Assembly (NCBI GenBank): GCA_004376385.1
Contig: SOJY01000088.1
Coordinates: 1 to 16,115 of the forward strand
DNA length: 16,115 bases
Origin: Candidatus Bathyarchaeum sp.
Lineage (GTDB): Archaea > Thermoproteota > Bathyarchaeia > Bathyarchaeales > Bathyarchaeaceae
Direction: 5' to 3'
Made by a program: the position numbers and the translations under genes. Positions 1-8,230 of the stretch are shown in pieces. The notes under the pieces are model-generated. The model did no database searches, was not told the DNA's origin, and saw only the letters and a list, made by a program, of their open reading frames with translations. The stretch's first letter is position 1; each line of letters begins with the position of its first letter.

Positions 1-646
1 AACAAGAGAGGAAGATTTGGCTGTTACCGTAGCTGCGGGAGCGGATGCAGTTGGCTTTATTGTGGGCGTTCCTTCGTCGCCTAGAAACTTGACCTTAGAA
101 AGGGCTGAAATGTTGCTTAGTCAGGTGCCAATTTTTGTTGACAGCGTAGTAGTTACGGCTCCCAAGAGCATCAAGCAGCTAGTTGAAGTCTGCGAAGGGT
201 TAAAGCCGACAGCCATCCAGATTCACGGAAAAGAGCAGCTTGATTCTTCAGAAATCCGCGAAAAAATAAAAGATACTCGGCTGATCAAAACCGTCTACGT
301 AACAGAAGACGCCCTGAACGAAACAGCCATAGAGGATTCTAAAATGTTTGACGCGCTCCTTTTGGACTCCTTCAGTAAGGGGCAATATGGCGGAACAGGT
401 AAGGTTCACGATTGGACTTTAAGCAGACAAATCAAGGAAGCTGTTGCGCCAGTTCCAGTAATTTTGGCTGGAGGATTAAAGCCCGAGAACGTCAAAGAAG
501 CCATTCTCACGGTTCAGCCATATGCGGTTGATGTTGCTAGCGGCGTTGAACTCAGCCCGGGAGTTAAGGATCATGAGAAGGTTCGAGCTTTTGTTGAAAA
601 TGCAAAGAAAATCAAATTACCAATATCTGTAGGTGATAGAAAGTGA
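1..646 (+). CDS. trpF: Phosphoribosylanthranilate isomerase TrpF, 5' end missing
   Basis: TrpF converts N-(5-phosphoribosyl)anthranilate to CdRP in tryptophan synthesis. The frame is open to the left edge and reads TREEDLAVTVAAGADAVGF, which matches the region just after the catalytic-Cys motif (CG-I/L-T) of TrpF. The start codon and that Cys therefore lie outside the window, and the internal TTG at 17 is not the real start. Other family motifs are visible: IQIHG (usual QLHG), the catalytic-Asp segment LLLDS followed by GGTGKVHDW, and the phosphate-binding LAGGLKPENV and DVASGVE near the C-terminus. The stop overlaps the trpB start (GTGA), so the two are probably translationally coupled. Identity is firm; only the N-terminus is unseen. 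Confidence 0.93.
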   Translation, partial: TREEDLAVTVAAGADAVGFIVGVPSSPRNLTLERAEMLLSQVPIFVDSVVVTAPKSIKQLVEVCEGLKPTAIQIHGKEQLDSSEIREKIKDTRLIKTVYVTEDALNETAIEDSKMFDALLLDSFSKGQYGGTGKVHDWTLSRQIKEAVAPVPVILAGGLKPENVKEAILTVQPYAVDVASGVELSPGVKDHEKVRAFVENAKKIKLPISVGDRK

Positions 647-1815
647 AAAAGGGAAAATTTGGAGAGTATGGCGGACAGTATGTAAATGAGATACTGATGC
701 CGATTCTAATTGAGCTGGAAGCAGCTTTTGAGAAGCATTACCCGACAGCTGAATTTCAAGAGAAGCTTAACGGATTACTGAAGGATTATGCTGGAAGACC
801 AACTCCTCTCTATTACGCGAAGAACTTCAGCAAACTTGTCGGATGCAAAGTTTACCTCAAAAGAGAAGACCTAGTGTGCGGAGGCTCACATAAACTCAAC
901 AATGCCCTAGGACAGGCGCTCCTGACAAAAGAAATGGGAAAAACTCGCATGATCACAGAAACCGCAGCAGGACAACATGGACTCGCAACAGCTATGGCAG
1001 GCAATGTCTGCGGACTGGAGACAGAAGTCTTCATGGGCGTGAAGGACATCAAGAGGCAGGCAAGCAACGTGAAACGCATCAAACTGTTGGGAGCAAAAGT
1101 AACACCCGTCGACATCGGAATGGGAGTTCTAAAAGACGCAGTCTCAGACACGTTAAGAAAATGGACTACCTGTTCACAGACCACCCATTATCTTATGGGC
1201 TCAACTGTGGGTCCCCATCCGTACCCGGAGATTGTTGCAACGTTTCAGAGCGTCATCGGAAAGGAGATCAAAGAGCAGATACTCGAAAAAGAGGGCAGAC
1301 TGCCAGACACGATAGTTGCTTGCGGAAGCGGAGGAAGCAACGCATTAGGAGCCTTCAGACCATTCATCAACGAAAAAGACGTGAAGCTTGTTTTTGTTGA
1401 GGGCGGAGGCGAAAGCCTAGAAGCCGACAACAGCGCCGCTGCTTTCAAAATAGGCAAACCAGGCATTCTGCATGGCGCCGTAATGCAAGTTCTGCAAGAC
1501 GAAAACGGGCAGATAAAGCCGTCAAGAACACGAGCCGCTGGACTCAATTACCCCGGAAGAGGTCCAGAAATATCGTTTCTAGTTAACAGTGGAAGGGTGA
1601 AGGCAAGCTACGCCTTCGACAAGGAAGTGTTTGAGGCGGTAAAGGTCATGTGTAGAACTGAGGGATTGATACCCGCCCTTGAAACAGCCCACGCCATCGT
1701 GTATATGGTAAATCATAAAGAAGAATTTGACGAAAACGAACTTGTTGTTTTGAACTATTCTGGAAGAGGCGACAAGGACCTTGAAACGATTATGAGGTAT
1801 TTCCATGAATCTTGA
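643..1815 (+). CDS. trpB: Tryptophan synthase beta chain TrpB
   Basis: The beta subunit joins indole to L-serine using PLP. The 390-residue length is normal for TrpB1. Visible motifs are GRPTPLYYA (51-59), KREDL (73-77), the PLP lysine K84 in GSHKLNNALGQ, the catalytic Glu106 in ETAAGQHG, the phosphate-binding GSGGSN near 228, and SGRGDKD near the C-terminus. The start is GTG 643, overlapping the trpF stop by 4 nt, with AGGTGAT (631-637) 5 nt upstream, a strong match to the archaeal anti-Shine-Dalgarno. Two motif variants are noticeable against common TrpB1: LVCGGSHK where TGAHK-like sequence is usual, and NYPGRGPEIS where DYPGVGPEHS is usual. TrpA follows at once, so a classical alpha-beta synthase complex is expected. 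Confidence 0.97.
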   Translation: MKKGKFGEYGGQYVNEILMPILIELEAAFEKHYPTAEFQEKLNGLLKDYAGRPTPLYYAKNFSKLVGCKVYLKREDLVCGGSHKLNNALGQALLTKEMGKTRMITETAAGQHGLATAMAGNVCGLETEVFMGVKDIKRQASNVKRIKLLGAKVTPVDIGMGVLKDAVSDTLRKWTTCSQTTHYLMGSTVGPHPYPEIVATFQSVIGKEIKEQILEKEGRLPDTIVACGSGGSNALGAFRPFINEKDVKLVFVEGGGESLEADNSAAAFKIGKPGILHGAVMQVLQDENGQIKPSRTRAAGLNYPGRGPEISFLVNSGRVKASYAFDKEVFEAVKVMCRTEGLIPALETAHAIVYMVNHKEEFDENELVVLNYSGRGDKDLETIMRYFHES

Positions 1816-2626
1816 AGACAAATTCAAAGAGCTACAAAAAAAGGGAGAGGGCGCTCACATGCCCCACGTTTACTATGGGGACCCACACGAAGAGTTTTCC
1901 CTTAGACTAATCGAAACGCTTGTGGAAAATGGCGCAGACATACTAGAGTTTGGAATTCCCTTCTCTGACCCGACAGCGGATGGACCAACCTTTCAGGCAG
2001 TATGTGAAAGGGCGCTAGAAAATGGCATGACCCCCACAAGATGCATCGAAGGCATAAAGAAGGTGAGAGAGAGGGGCATAGAGAATCCGATTGTAGTTAC
2101 GACTTACTATAACATCCCTTACGTCACGGGAGTAGGAAACTTCCTAAACAAAATAAAGGAAGCGGGCGCCCAAGCGATAATCGTGCCCAATGTTCCAGTT
2201 GAAGAAGCGGACGAATTGTTAGCTGAAGGCAAAAAGAGCGGCATACACCCCATATTCCAGATAGCGCCAACAACGACTGAAGACAGGTTGAAGAAAATCG
2301 TAGACATCGCATCAGGGTTCCTTTACGTCATAGGCGTTGAAGGCGTCACAGGAGTAAGAGAAAGCTTGGGCGACTCCACCCTAAAACTAGTCAAAAGAGT
2401 CCGAAAACACACAGATATGCCCCTGTTAGCAGGCTTCGGCATCTCAACCAGAAAGCAAGCCTCAGCGGTAGTTGCTGCAGGAGCAGACGGCGCAATAGCA
2501 GGAAGCGCCTACGCTAGGGTCTACGAGAAGAACCTCGAAAAACCAGAGGAGACATTACCGGAGATTGCCCGTTTGGTGGGGCAGATAAAGCAGGGATGCA
2601 TAGAAGGATACGGGCAACGAAGATAG
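1805..2626 (+). CDS. trpA: Tryptophan synthase alpha chain TrpA
   Basis: TrpA cleaves indole-3-glycerol phosphate to indole and passes it to TrpB. The 273-residue protein shows the catalytic Glu48 in LEFGIPFSDP and Asp59 in TADGP, the TTYYNIPY segment that replaces the usual MTYYNP, the phosphate-binding VEGVTG and GFGIS loops, and GADGAIAGSAY near the end. The start at ATG 1805 overlaps trpB by 11 nt and has GAGGT (1794-1798) 6 nt upstream. It is the last gene of the visible trp operon. No convincing T-run terminator is seen in the 155 nt before the next gene. Confidence 0.96.
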   Translation: MNLEDKFKELQKKGEGAHMPHVYYGDPHEEFSLRLIETLVENGADILEFGIPFSDPTADGPTFQAVCERALENGMTPTRCIEGIKKVRERGIENPIVVTTYYNIPYVTGVGNFLNKIKEAGAQAIIVPNVPVEEADELLAEGKKSGIHPIFQIAPTTTEDRLKKIVDIASGFLYVIGVEGVTGVRESLGDSTLKLVKRVRKHTDMPLLAGFGISTRKQASAVVAAGADGAIAGSAYARVYEKNLEKPEETLPEIARLVGQIKQGCIEGYGQRR

Positions 2627-2781
2627 AGCGAACAAAACGTAATGCTGTATAATTCCAGATTATTGGCACCGCTATTTCATAACGTTCTACATTGGTAAGG
2701 GTCTAGAAGGGCTTATTAGATTCGAAGATATGACAAAAAGCAGTCCTTATCGTTACTAATTAATTGTGAGGAAAAAAAGAA

Positions 2782-3069
2782 GTGCATATCCGTGAATTTC
2801 AGAATATGATGCGGCAGTTATATTTTGATAGAGACTCTGATCGAGGAACAGAGAGAACACTGGATTGGCTTGTGGATGAAGTAGAGGAGCTGAGAGAAGC
2901 CCTAAAGGAGGGGGACACGAAGGCTATTGAGGAAGAATTTGCTGATGTTCTCGCTTGGTTGGCTTCTCTGGCAAACGTCGTAAACATCAACTTAGAGAAG
3001 GCAGCACTATCAAAATACAATAACAAGTGTCCTAAGTGTGGACTATCGCCATGTGAATGCCCTTTCTAG
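2782..3069 (+). CDS. MazG-like nucleotide pyrophosphohydrolase with C-terminal zinc knuckle
   Basis: This 95-residue protein is a single-domain all-alpha NTP pyrophosphatase of the MazG/dCTPase type. It probably hydrolyses (d)NTPs to monophosphates, as house-cleaning of non-canonical nucleotides, but its substrate cannot be read from sequence. The metal-binding pattern is present: E35-E36-x2-E39 followed by E52-x2-D55 in EEFADVLAWL. The last 15 residues hold four cysteines (C83, C86, C91, C93) spaced CxxC-x4-CxC, a likely small zinc site after the catalytic domain. The GTG start has GAGG (2768-2771) 10 nt upstream. Its stop overlaps the stop of the convergent wHTH gene by 4 nt (CTAG). Confidence 0.82.
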   Translation: MHIREFQNMMRQLYFDRDSDRGTERTLDWLVDEVEELREALKEGDTKAIEEEFADVLAWLASLANVVNINLEKAALSKYNNKCPKCGLSPCECPF

Positions 3070-3344
3070 CTTCCATTACAATCTATCAGCCGTTGTTGCC
3101 CCGCGCCAGTTAGCTGCCAAACATAGGGGCGCCTGCCTCTGCGGCTAAGAATGTTTTCTGCTTCAAGAAGATGAAGATGATAAAGAACAGCAGTATAGCT
3201 CAGCCCCGTTTCTCGGGAAATGGTTCTAGTTTTAGATTCTCTCTTCTCAAGGACAGAAATTATTTGTGTCCTAGCCGCCAAGCCTGGTTGAACGTTCCTT
3301 TTTAGGTTCAGGAAAGCTTTGGGATGATGGACTAGCTTGAACAT
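3066..3344 (-). CDS. Small winged-helix (ArsR-like) transcriptional regulator
   Basis: This 92-residue protein is a single winged-helix DNA-binding domain. The pattern RTQIISVLEKRES, SRETGLSYTAVLYHLHLLEAENIL (recognition helix around LSYTAVLYHLHLL) and a basic wing RRGRRPYVWQLT is that of ArsR/HTH_20-type archaeal regulators. No metal-binding cysteines are apparent; the only Cys is next to the C-terminus. It lies 58 nt downstream of the PolD large-subunit gene on the same strand and may be co-transcribed with it. The ATG at 3344 has GAGGG only 3 nt upstream. An ACATGTGCC copy covers the start and is repeated at 3388-3396, which could be an operator. Its target genes are unknown. Confidence 0.72.
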   Translation of the reverse strand: MFKLVHHPKAFLNLKRNVQPGLAARTQIISVLEKRESKTRTISRETGLSYTAVLYHLHLLEAENILSRRGRRPYVWQLTGAGQQRLIDCNGS

Positions 3345-3385
3345 GTGCCCTCAATATAGGTTAGTCTTTGAGACAAAAAAGATTT

Positions 3386-3395
3386 GCACATGTGC
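3386..3395. promoter_or_regulatory. 10-bp palindrome GCACATGTGC upstream of the wHTH gene
   Basis: This is a perfect 10-bp palindrome in the 58-nt gap between the PolD large-subunit stop and the wHTH start. Nine bases of it (ACATGTGCC) recur at 3341-3349, over the wHTH start codon. Two copies of a palindromic word around a regulator's own start fit an autoregulatory operator. This is inference only. Confidence 0.3.
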
Positions 3396-3402
3396 CGCTA
3401 AG

Positions 3403-6400
3403 TCACGAAAAAGATGTGAGACTGATCTGCCTAGGCTTCTTGCCCTCAAACAACGTCAAGATTTCTTCTTCCACCATGGAGAGCCTCTGAGCATAATACT
3501 CTGAGAGACCATACTTTTTAACCAGTTGGATCGCCACGGGCAAATATTTTTCGATCCCCCCACGGTACACGGTAAGAATCAGATCACTCTTACATGCTGT
3601 ACACTTGCCCAGAAGAGGCATTCTTCTGAATTTTTTGTTACAGCTTTTGCAACGAAACTTTTGAGTAGTGAAGGCTCTTAGGTTTCCAGCTATGTCACGC
3701 ATAAAATGGGTGGTCAAAACCTTTCTGGCTACTACATCAGCGTCAACAGCTTCGATCTTTTCTGCCAAAACGAGTTGGCTATGAAGCTTGTCGGTCATCT
3801 TTCCAAATTTTTTGTATACGCTCTCGGGGTTGCCCATGTTAACGTTCGAAACAGGAACAGTGTACTTGAAGCCCTCAAACTGAGCCTCTGTGTTTAATCG
3901 ATCTTCAATAGTGTCGATTATTGTGCTTGTTTGTCTTGGGTCTGCTTTCTGCAAAGTTTTTTCATAAAACAGGAGGGGATACTTTCCTGCAACATCCACT
4001 TCGTGAGCTTGCCGCTGCACTTCCATAGGATTCACGACTGGGATAATCAGGATAGGGGCATCCATTATTCCCCCGATATGAGAGGGCAGAAAGACTTTAG
4101 AGAAATTCAGGATTGTATCCAAAGCCAGCATCAATGCATCTTCGTCGCCGTCACAGTCTCTACGCTTCGCCGAATGCCACATAGGATGCGCGTAACAGAC
4201 TTTCAGGGGAGTAAAACCGATGATCCTTCCGACGATACCAACTGAGGTGTGTGGCGCCAAACCCACAACGATGCGCCCAATTAGGTCGGTGGCTTTTTTG
4301 ATTTTGTAGTATGAAGGAAGCTCGTATACCTTCTCAAGCAGTTCATCCAGAAAGTTGGCAACATGACCAAAATATGCTGCGCAGTTACGGGGAATAACTA
4401 CATCCTGCAACTTAAGCTCGCAAATCTGGTCAGGTTCAGTTAAAGGGTTTCCTTCATGGTCATGCAGGTAACCATTGATTCGAAGCTGCTCAACAGAGAC
4501 GCTAATCTCCCTAGGAGTAAAATGGGTAAGAGGTGCATTCGTGACGTCGAAGCGGATTGTTCCGTCCTTAAAGACGGATAAACCATGTTTAGCGCGCAGA
4601 ATCCCCTTTTCCAGAATCTCTGGTGTCTTCGTTTCGTTTGTCATGCCTTTTACGCCCTTAACAAGGCTGGGCATGTGAAGACGTAGATTTCTGCAAGCTG
4701 AAGACATCAAAGCCCTTATGTTGATTCGTTGTCTAGCGTAACTTCTTGTTGAAGACTTACAGACCGGACAAGCATCTTCTTTTAAACTTCTCCCACATTG
4801 AGGACAAAACTTCTCTAAAACAGTCTCGGAGCCACACTGAGGACAACTAATCCTGAAAGTCACGCTGTTACACTTTATGCAGTGGCGCCTCACAAGATCA
4901 ACTTCAATCGCAGCCTTCTTCGAAGCCTCAGAGAGGTTACGTCGGGAACCGCCAGCAAGACCAACAGGAAAGAGAGCATGAACAAGCGGCTTCATTTCTC
5001 TATGTTTAGCCTTCTCTGGACGCCCCATTCTGGCGCCCACAAAGCTGGGAGCCTTCGCCCTAATCGAAATACCCGTGAACTTTTGTATAGTCTCGAAAAC
5101 GCTTCCCGAAGAGTCTACCATACTATCAGGGGCGTTCAATCCAAGACAAAAAGCGAGAATGTGTGCCTCATCATCTTTTATGAGGACACTGTTTGCGATG
5201 ACTGTGTGGGGAATACAGAGTTTCTCAAGGATACTCTTCGCCGCTTTATCTTTCAAGCCAACAATCTCTTTAACCAAAGTATACTCAACTTTCGTTTCAG
5301 AGTTTAACAGCCAGTTTCTTAAGACCCCAAACTCTTCAAGGGTAATGTTCTCCCAGAAAAAGGTGAAAAAAGGATGAAGAGGAACCCCCAAAACAGAGGA
5401 AAGCGCAATGGCTTCCTTGGCGTTCGGCCTATTTTTGAAGGGATCAGCCAAAATGTCATCAAGACGCGAAGTAGACAAGCCTACAGCTTTGGCAGCTTCC
5501 TTCAAGTCAGCACCAAACTTCTGGTCAATGGCTACCACAAGTTCTTCATGCCACCACTCTTCATTGTAGCCAGACGGACGAAGAGGCTTATTGTTGTACA
5601 GAAAGTCACCAAATCCGATGAGAATGTCCCCAAGAAACAGAATCTTGGCAATCAGTTTCTCCAGTTGCTTGAAATTTTGGAGAGTAACACGCACAACGGA
5701 CCCATTTTTTAAGCGCACAACAGGAGGCTCAATACTATCAACTGGAACTACAATCCCACCTTTTCCAGGACCCTCTAAACGAAGTTGAGTTCCAGCGGCA
5801 AGGAAATTTTGGACAACCAGCATGGTGGCGGGGTGGATGCCGACCGCTGCGAGTCCTGTGTTTCGGGATCTTCCGTAGCGAAGCCTGAAGCCTCCGGTTC
5901 TAGATGGAAACGAGAAAATTGGGCGCCCAGCTATTACGTCTTCCATGAATCCGGCTTTATTTTTCTTCGAGAATTCTTTTAGGCCTCCAAGCCATTCCCA
6001 TCCATCGATCTTGAGTTTCTCGATGATTGTCAATACTTTTGCTGATCTTCCCACTATCCCGTCGTTTACGACTCTGAGAGCTCCGCCTCGGACATTGTTT
6101 GTTTCGATTCGAGGGAGGTTTCGGAAGGACGAAACTTCAACGGGGTCTGATTCTGTGCCGGTGACCTCAACGGGGATGTTCTGGATGGCTCTTCGTAACT
6201 CTTCGTCTGAGATGTGATACTGAAATCTGGCGATCGTACGTTCAAACAGCCGCACTTCTTCTATGAAACGACCAATCTCGTCTTCTGTTGGTTTGTAGGT
6301 GTCTAGCTTGAGCAGGCGACGAATGTGATCACCAACTATTAGGGTTAAGGCTTGTTCTGTGCCACCCGCTGAGCGTATTGGACCAGCATAGTATATCGCC

Positions 6401-6822
6401 AAGTAGTTTGTCCGATCAGAATTAGTTTTAATTTCTATTCGAGCGATTCCTTGTATAGGAGCCGCGGTTATTCCTTCAGTTAATATGGCAAGAGCGGTTC
6501 GTATGGCCTGTTCAGCGGCTTCACGAGCATCCATGACCCCAAATTTTCCATTTATGATATGTTCAGTAATTTTGAAGGCAAGCGCCTCTCGAGGCATCTT
6601 CTCACTCAAATCGCGTATGCCTTCAGCGACCCCAGAAGGACCAACAAGCCCCTCAACTAGTTCAGCTAAGTCCTTGGCAACCTCAGGCTCGGGAACAAGA
6701 GCAGGGTCTAACCCTTTTTTCCGCGCTTCTCGCGCAACAGCATATATGCTCTCAAGGCTTTTCTCCAAAAAAGCAGCATATTGCTTGTAATCTTCGCTCA
6801 TCGGGATCGTCAAGATAGTCAT
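3403..6822 (-). CDS. polC: DNA polymerase D large (catalytic) subunit DP2
   Basis: DP2 is the catalytic subunit of archaeal family-D replicative polymerase and works with the DP1 exonuclease subunit, whose gene ends the window. The 1139-residue length is in family range and there is no intein. An N-terminal helical domain is followed by the double-psi-barrel core (for example YYAGPIRSAGGTEQALT near 144-160). A four-pair zinc region follows (C648/C651, C660/C663, C673/C676, C685/C688). The catalytic metal loop is DCDGDED (D891 and D893 being the conserved pair), and a second zinc site is C1058/C1061/C1074/C1077. The C-terminus QISLTSFS (1132-1139) resembles a PCNA-binding box with the last aromatic replaced by Ser. 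The ATG at 6822 was chosen as the 5'-most; ATG 6801 (MSEDYKQ) is an alternative and neither has a well-spaced Shine-Dalgarno. Confidence 0.98.
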   Translation of the reverse strand: MTILTIPMSEDYKQYAAFLEKSLESIYAVAREARKKGLDPALVPEPEVAKDLAELVEGLVGPSGVAEGIRDLSEKMPREALAFKITEHIINGKFGVMDAREAAEQAIRTALAILTEGITAAPIQGIARIEIKTNSDRTNYLAIYYAGPIRSAGGTEQALTLIVGDHIRRLLKLDTYKPTEDEIGRFIEEVRLFERTIARFQYHISDEELRRAIQNIPVEVTGTESDPVEVSSFRNLPRIETNNVRGGALRVVNDGIVGRSAKVLTIIEKLKIDGWEWLGGLKEFSKKNKAGFMEDVIAGRPIFSFPSRTGGFRLRYGRSRNTGLAAVGIHPATMLVVQNFLAAGTQLRLEGPGKGGIVVPVDSIEPPVVRLKNGSVVRVTLQNFKQLEKLIAKILFLGDILIGFGDFLYNNKPLRPSGYNEEWWHEELVVAIDQKFGADLKEAAKAVGLSTSRLDDILADPFKNRPNAKEAIALSSVLGVPLHPFFTFFWENITLEEFGVLRNWLLNSETKVEYTLVKEIVGLKDKAAKSILEKLCIPHTVIANSVLIKDDEAHILAFCLGLNAPDSMVDSSGSVFETIQKFTGISIRAKAPSFVGARMGRPEKAKHREMKPLVHALFPVGLAGGSRRNLSEASKKAAIEVDLVRRHCIKCNSVTFRISCPQCGSETVLEKFCPQCGRSLKEDACPVCKSSTRSYARQRINIRALMSSACRNLRLHMPSLVKGVKGMTNETKTPEILEKGILRAKHGLSVFKDGTIRFDVTNAPLTHFTPREISVSVEQLRINGYLHDHEGNPLTEPDQICELKLQDVVIPRNCAAYFGHVANFLDELLEKVYELPSYYKIKKATDLIGRIVVGLAPHTSVGIVGRIIGFTPLKVCYAHPMWHSAKRRDCDGDEDALMLALDTILNFSKVFLPSHIGGIMDAPILIIPVVNPMEVQRQAHEVDVAGKYPLLFYEKTLQKADPRQTSTIIDTIEDRLNTEAQFEGFKYTVPVSNVNMGNPESVYKKFGKMTDKLHSQLVLAEKIEAVDADVVARKVLTTHFMRDIAGNLRAFTTQKFRCKSCNKKFRRMPLLGKCTACKSDLILTVYRGGIEKYLPVAIQLVKKYGLSEYYAQRLSMVEEEILTLFEGKKPRQISLTSFS

Positions 6823-6861
6823 CCTTACTTAAGTTTCACGAAGCAAGGTATTGAGCTTTTC

Positions 6862-6871
6862 TAAAAATAAA
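6862..6871 (-). promoter_or_regulatory. Possible TATA box for DP2
   Basis: On the minus strand TTTATTTTTA lies 40-49 nt upstream of the DP2 ATG at 6822. That would put transcription start near 6840 and leave a leader of about 18 nt. It is A+T-rich DNA, so the call is tentative. Confidence 0.3.
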
Positions 6872-6874
6872 CAG

Positions 6875-6881
6875 AAAAAAA
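6875..6881 (-). terminator. Possible T-run terminator after the elf1-GGGPS operon
   Basis: Seven T residues occur on the minus strand about 45 nt beyond the GGGP synthase stop. They sit beside a weak inverted repeat (AGCTTTT 6854-6860 / AAAAGCT 6878-6884). Archaeal termination often needs only a T-run, so this could end the elf1 operon just ahead of the DP2 promoter. Confidence 0.3.
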
Positions 6882-6925
6882 GCTTCTCAGAAAATAAAGG
6901 ATGCATAGTGTGACTGGAAACTTTT

Positions 6926-7684
6926 TTAGCGCCGTTTTTTGTGGGCTTTCATGTTGTCTACCAGTTCGGTTATCTTGTTTTTCCCTTTGTTTTCTTCCAG
7001 AACATTACCGGTTACAACGATGCTGGCGCCAGCTTTCACTATCTCTTTCACTTGTTCACCGGTTCGTATACCGCCGCCTACAATTAATGGAAGATCCGTT
7101 ACAGTCTTGACCGCTCTTACCATATCAGCGGGCACGGGGTTTCTGACTCCGGATCCTGCTTCCAAGTATACGAAACGCATACCAAAATATTCGGCTGCTA
7201 GGGCATGGGCAGCTGCAAGTTCAGGTTTGTTGTATGGGATAGGAACGGCTTTTCCCACGATACTAACCGCGCCTCCCTCACCCACAATGACGTAGCCAAG
7301 AGGAATAGGCTCCAAACCGAATTTTTTGATGATTGGCGCGCCTAATACTTGAGCGCCCATAAGAAAGTATGGGTCTGCAGAATTAAGGAGAGACATGAAC
7401 CAGATAGCGTCAGCATGTCTGGTTATTCCAGTGATGTTGTTAGGGAAAAGGATTACAGGTATTTTCACAGACTCTTTCAGAGCTTTTGCGACTTTATCCA
7501 GATGAGAAAAGGAAACAGAAGTTGAACCGCCCACCATTATAGCCGCTGTATCGCAAGCTTCAGCATCTTTAGATATACGAGAGGCAGACGATGGAGTAAC
7601 CTTTTCGGGATCAACAAGAGTCATGTGAATGGTTCCTTCTTTCTCAATCTTCTCTAAGAGATATTTTTCTACTCGGCCAACCAT
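6926..7684 (-). CDS. Geranylgeranylglyceryl phosphate synthase (GGGPS)
   Basis: GGGPS makes the first ether bond of archaeal membrane lipids, joining sn-glycerol-1-phosphate to geranylgeranyl diphosphate. It is a (beta/alpha)8 barrel; this protein is 252 residues. Visible motifs are HMTLVDPEK (Asp25, Mg-diphosphate region), GGSTSVS, ILFPNNITGI (usually FPG or FPN), the substrate region YLEAGSG, and the C-terminal glycerol-phosphate loops IVGGGIRTGEQ and VTGN. The start is ATG 7684, with GAGGGGA a few nt upstream inside the elf1-gggps junction; a GTG at 7699 in the same frame overlaps the elf1 stop but would put the ribosome site inside the gene. It is the second gene of an elf1-gggps operon. 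PcrB-like bacterial homologues exist, but context and motifs favour GGGPS. Confidence 0.95.
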   Translation of the reverse strand: MVGRVEKYLLEKIEKEGTIHMTLVDPEKVTPSSASRISKDAEACDTAAIMVGGSTSVSFSHLDKVAKALKESVKIPVILFPNNITGITRHADAIWFMSLLNSADPYFLMGAQVLGAPIIKKFGLEPIPLGYVIVGEGGAVSIVGKAVPIPYNKPELAAAHALAAEYFGMRFVYLEAGSGVRNPVPADMVRAVKTVTDLPLIVGGGIRTGEQVKEIVKAGASIVVTGNVLEENKGKNKITELVDNMKAHKKRR

Positions 7685-7698
7685 ACTTGATCCCCTCA

Positions 7699-7938
7699 CT
7701 AGACAGCTAACCTTGAATAAAAAAGGTCTGTGAATTGGCAGTATATGTCGATCGCCCCAAAAGCAGGCCTAGTATCCAATTCCTCAGTTAATTCACAACT
7801 ACTACAACGCACTTTAGCACGTTCACCGCCAGAGAATATTTCAACATTGATTGCTTGCTTGCCGCACCTAGGGCAGAGGTAAACAGTAGGCAACTTCTTC
7901 TTAGGTATACGAACTACGTTTCTTCTCCTTCTGCCCAT
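7699..7938 (-). CDS. Elf1-type transcription elongation factor (zinc ribbon)
   Basis: This 79-residue protein has a basic N-terminus (GRRRRNVVRIPKKKLP), a zinc ribbon with CPRC (22-25) and CSSC (45-48), and a C-terminal AIDIYCQFTDLFY segment. The last matches the conserved 'PIDVYSDWIDAC' ending of eukaryotic and archaeal Elf1. Elf1 binds RNA polymerase at the DNA entry side during elongation, notably on chromatin. Among archaea it is mainly known from TACK and Asgard groups. The ATG at 7938 has a TATA-like box 23-32 nt upstream, so the mRNA is probably leaderless. Its stop directly precedes the GGGPS ribosome site. Confidence 0.85.
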   Translation of the reverse strand: MGRRRRNVVRIPKKKLPTVYLCPRCGKQAINVEIFSGGERAKVRCSSCELTEELDTRPAFGAIDIYCQFTDLFYSRLAV

Positions 7939-7960
7939 TTCAAAGCCCCTGTGATATGAA

Positions 7961-7970
7961 TCTATTTAAT
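7961..7970 (-). promoter_or_regulatory. TATA box of the elf1-GGGPS operon
   Basis: ATTAAATAGA on the minus strand is centred about 27 nt upstream of the elf1 ATG, the spacing expected for transcription beginning at the start codon itself. A TGTGA word at 7950-7954 lies between the box and the start. Confidence 0.5.
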
Positions 7971-8230
7971 TCCGTGATTGCACTAGTTGTTTCAAATTAT
8001 AACTCGACAATAGCTTAAATATTTGTCCTAAAAGCACAAGTGAAAACGCTAAATCAAGAGAAAAAAAGGTCGTGAAAAGGGAACTCGAGGATAGAAATAA
8101 GGGTTTACAAAGCAACAGTGACGAATGCTGTTTTGAAGATCAGAACCGTCAATGGTATAAAGCATAAGCAATATTTTATTAATAATTATGTTTACAAACC
8201 CCAATTTTTGGCCGTTATTTGAGGGATTTA

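Noticed and set aside
852..1547. Minus-strand ORFs opposite trpB
   Set aside because: The trpB frame is fully supported by catalytic motifs; the opposite frames show no family features.
4882..5307. Plus-strand ORF of 141 codons opposite DP2
   Set aside because: It is antisense to a clearly conserved region of DP2, has no ribosome site or recognisable domain, and is one of several shadows over that gene.
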